Origin: Candidatus Aminicenantes bacterium UBA876
GTDB lineage: Bacteria > Acidobacteriota > Aminicenantia > UBA2199
Length of the DNA: 38,769 nucleotides
NCBI GenBank assembly: GCA_002294665.1
Contig: DBFQ01000003.1
Location: forward strand, 16,893-55,661
Reading direction: 5' to 3'
Shown: positions 36,836 to 38,769 of the stretch, piece after piece
Position numbering within the stretch: position 1 is the first letter of the stretch
How the letters are laid out: each line of letters begins with the position of its first letter
The notes under the pieces: generated by a model
Databases searched by the model: none
What the model was told of the DNA's origin: nothing
The model's input: the letters and a program-made list of their open reading frames with translations, nothing else
Position numbers and translations under genes: made by a program

Positions 36836-37911
36836 AAATCCGGATCTTTCCGCACGCGCAGGTCAAACGTTTCGCGTTCTCTCTGCCAGAATTCCAGGCC
36901 GGCATTGACAAAGGCTTCCACGACGACCGGGTCGAAAAGAATGTTTTTGTTTTCCTGCAGGTCGTCCATGGCGGCCTGGAAGGTTACCGCGTCACTGTAC
37001 GGCCGCCTGGTGGTCATGGCATCGAAGGCGTCGGCTACGGCAAATATCCGTGATCCCAGCGGAATCTGTTTGCCGCGCAGGCCATCCGGGTATCCGCTGC
37101 CGTCGAAGTGTTCATGGTGGTGCAGCACGATCTGGGCCGATTCTTCCAGAAATTTGATTTTATGCAGGACTTCGTATCCGAGCACCGGATGGGTTTTCAT
37201 GATTTTCCATTCCGCCGGCGAGAGTTTGCCGGGTTTGCGCAGGATGGCATCGGGGATGCCGATCTTGCCGATGTCATGCAGAAGGGCCGCGTATTCAAGC
37301 GCTTTGAGGAATTCCGGGTCTTTCAACTCCATCCTGCGGGCCAATTCCATGGTGTAGGACATGACGCGGAACGAGTGTCCCTGGGTCTCGGTATCCCGGG
37401 TATCGAGCGCGGTTACCAATGCACTCAGGGTGAACTTGTAAGTCTTGTCCAATTCCCTGAGGGCCTGGCGCAACTCGATCGTGCGCGCCTCAACCTTGCG
37501 CTCCAGTTCCCGCTGATACTCCCGGTTCTCCAGCACCAGGTGGCGTTTCTCAATGGCTTTGGAGGCGATGGCCGCGACTTCATTCAACTTGAAGGGCTTC
37601 GACACATAGTCATAGGCGCCTTTTGACATCGCGGCGATGGCGGATTCAACGTCTTTGACTGCTGTGATCATGACCACCATGACGTCATCATCCAGTTTTT
37701 TGATGTCACCGAGCAGATCAATGCCGCTTCTGCCGGGCATACGGATATCGGACATCACCAGGTCGACATCCGGATGGGCGCGAAATTTCTCCAGGGCGTC
37801 GAATGCGTCCGCGGCCAGGATACATTCGTATCCTTCACCGCTCATGAAATCCCCCAGCAATTCGCGGATGTCCTTTTCATCATCAGCGATGAGAATTTTT
37901 CCCCTGCTCAT
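36823..37911 (-). CDS. Response regulator with HD-GYP domain (c-di-GMP phosphodiesterase type)
   Basis: A 362-residue two-domain regulator. Receiver domain 1-120 with phosphoacceptor Asp55 (MSDIRMPG) and Lys105 (SKPF). A coiled linker (about 122-155) leads to an HD-GYP domain with HDIGK at 212-216 and HHHEHFDGSGYP at 264-275, the metal and GYP residues intact. Such proteins hydrolyse cyclic di-GMP on phosphorylation by a sensor kinase, which is not seen here. Start at ATG 37911; I see no clear ribosome site. A weak TTTACT/TAAAAC pair lies just upstream. It follows metK after 62 nt. Confidence 0.93.
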   Translation of the reverse strand: MSRGKILIADDEKDIRELLGDFMSGEGYECILAADAFDALEKFRAHPDVDLVMSDIRMPGRSGIDLLGDIKKLDDDVMVVMITAVKDVESAIAAMSKGAYDYVSKPFKLNEVAAIASKAIEKRHLVLENREYQRELERKVEARTIELRQALRELDKTYKFTLSALVTALDTRDTETQGHSFRVMSYTMELARRMELKDPEFLKALEYAALLHDIGKIGIPDAILRKPGKLSPAEWKIMKTHPVLGYEVLHKIKFLEESAQIVLHHHEHFDGSGYPDGLRGKQIPLGSRIFAVADAFDAMTTRRPYSDAVTFQAAMDDLQENKNILFDPVVVEAFVNAGLEFWQRERETFDLRVRKDPDFYLR

Positions 37912-37973
37912 GGATATCGTTTTACCATATCCAACAATCAGAGTAAATCAGCGGCACAAATAGGGAAAAATCG

Positions 37974-38769
37974 CTAGATTCCGGCGAGTTCGCGGATGCG
38001 TGCTACTTTGTTCAGTTGTTCCCAGGGGAAAGAATCGCGGCCGAAGTGTCCATAAGCGGCTGTTCTGCGGTAAATGGGGCGTTTCAGGTCCAGCTCACTC
38101 AGAATCGCCGCGGGTTTCAGGGGGAACACCTCGCGCACGATACTTACCGCTTTTTCTTCCGGCAATTTCCCGGTGCCGAAGAAGTTGACGTTTACCGAAA
38201 CAGGTTCCGCCACTCCGATGGCATAGGCCAGCTGAATCTCGCATTTGTCGGCTACACCCGCCGCCACGAGGTTCTTGGCAATGTAGCGGGCCATGTATGC
38301 CGCGGAGCGGTCGACTTTTGAGGGGTCTTTGCCCGAGAAGGCGCCGCCGCCGTGGCGTCCCATTCCGCCGTAGGTGTCCACGATGATTTTGCGTCCGGTC
38401 ACGCCGGCATCGGCAAACGGACCGCCGCGCACGAATTTCCCCGTCGGGTTGACATACAGGCGGCTGTCGTCTTTCAGCCATTCCCCGCAGACGGGGCGGA
38501 TCACCTTTTCGATAATATCGGCTTCGATGCGATCATGGAGAATACCTTCATCATGCTGATTGGAAATCACCACCGCGGTTACGCGGACCGGTTTGCCGTC
38601 CTTGTATTCAACCGTGACCTGGGATTTTCCGTCCGGGCCCAGATAGGCGATTTCACCGGACTTGCGTACTTCGGCCAGGCGCTGGGTCAGCTTGTGGGAG
38701 AGGTGGATGGGCAGGGGCATGTATTCATCACTTTCGCGGCAGGCGAAGCCGAACATCATGCCCTGGTCG
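37974..38769 (-). CDS. metK: S-adenosylmethionine synthetase, C-terminal part (N-terminus beyond window)
   Basis: The frame is open to the right edge; 264 residues, plus a stop at 37974, are visible. They start with [20 protein letters not shown], the conserved central MetK motif, and continue with [26 protein letters not shown] and the typical ending. MetK makes SAM from methionine and ATP. Together with ahcY and the SahR-like regulator it represents the SAM cycle in this neighbourhood, 5.5 kb apart. The start codon and promoter are outside the window. Confidence 0.96.
   Translation of the reverse strand, partial: DQGMMFGFACRESDEYMPLPIHLSHKLTQRLAEVRKSGEIAYLGPDGKSQVTVEYKDGKPVRVTAVVISNQHDEGILHDRIEADIIEKVIRPVCGEWLKDDSRLYVNPTGKFVRGGPFADAGVTGRKIIVDTYGGMGRHGGGAFSGKDPSKVDRSAAYMARYIAKNLVAAGVADKCEIQLAYAIGVAEPVSVNVNFFGTGKLPEEKAVSIVREVFPLKPAAILSELDLKRPIYRRTAAYGHFGRDSFPWEQLNKVARIRELAGI

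Overview
The window is a gene-dense, GC-rich bacterial chromosome segment with no RNA genes, CRISPR arrays, insertion sequences or prophage that I can see. LpxD and lipoprotein/periplasmic secretion signals point to a diderm bacterium that makes lipid A. The MutA-type methylmalonyl-CoA mutase subunit, the HD-GYP regulator and an F-type ATP synthase c subunit with a sodium-site signature would fit an anaerobic or facultative lineage such as Acidobacteriota/Aminicenantota or a deltaproteobacterial relative. That placement is inference from gene content only.

Layout. 1-7162 (minus strand): a lipoprotein; a STAS anti-sigma-factor antagonist; a GT-C-like membrane protein coupled to asparagine synthase; and mutA, which runs off the left edge. 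7316-10313 (plus): a coupled trio of short GlmU-like nucleotidyltransferase, GHMP sugar kinase and ParB-like protein. 10365-15076 (plus): DUF948-like and YtxH-like envelope proteins, enolase and a divergent UvrA paralogue. 15133-17193 (plus): an acidic unknown protein followed by atpZ, atpI, atpB and atpE (partial F0 set; no b subunit or F1 genes here). 17258-21318 (plus): yihY, lpxD, a DUF1573 protein, a MinD/FlhG-like ATPase and a degenerate-J/HTH protein, all coupled. 21325-29984 (minus): ligA, nif3, traB/gumN, an ABC-F ATPase, a metallophosphoesterase and an acyl-CoA synthetase. 30064-32430 (plus): an ArsR-methyltransferase fusion (SahR-like) and ahcY. 32574-35210 (minus): mutS. 35293-36835 (plus): an RsbW-like ATPase, tsaB and rimI. 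36823-38769 (minus): metK (cut by the right edge) and an HD-GYP response regulator.

How the genes work together. ahcY, metK and the ArsR-methyltransferase form an S-adenosylmethionine recycling set. A 20-bp near-palindrome over the promoter of the regulator is a likely operator. The STAS protein and the RsbW-like ATPase could be partners in a phosphorylation switch. LpxD, YihY, the DUF948/YtxH pair, the GT-C protein and the sugar kinase/nucleotidyltransferase pair are envelope or sugar-nucleotide functions.

Most notable signals: (1) well-formed promoters whose predicted start site falls on or within about 2 nt of the start codon (GlmU-like gene, ligA, the ArsR fusion, mutS, the RsbW-like gene), implying leaderless mRNAs beside genes with ordinary Shine-Dalgarno leaders; (2) a UvrA paralogue in which both Walker B catalytic glutamates are replaced (Gln and Asp); (3) a c subunit with Gln58, Glu91, Ser92 and Tyr96 placed as in Na+-translocating c rings but without the usual glycine-repeat helix; (4) the kinase/nucleotidyltransferase/ParB-like trio. 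No intergenic stretch exceeds about 155 bases.
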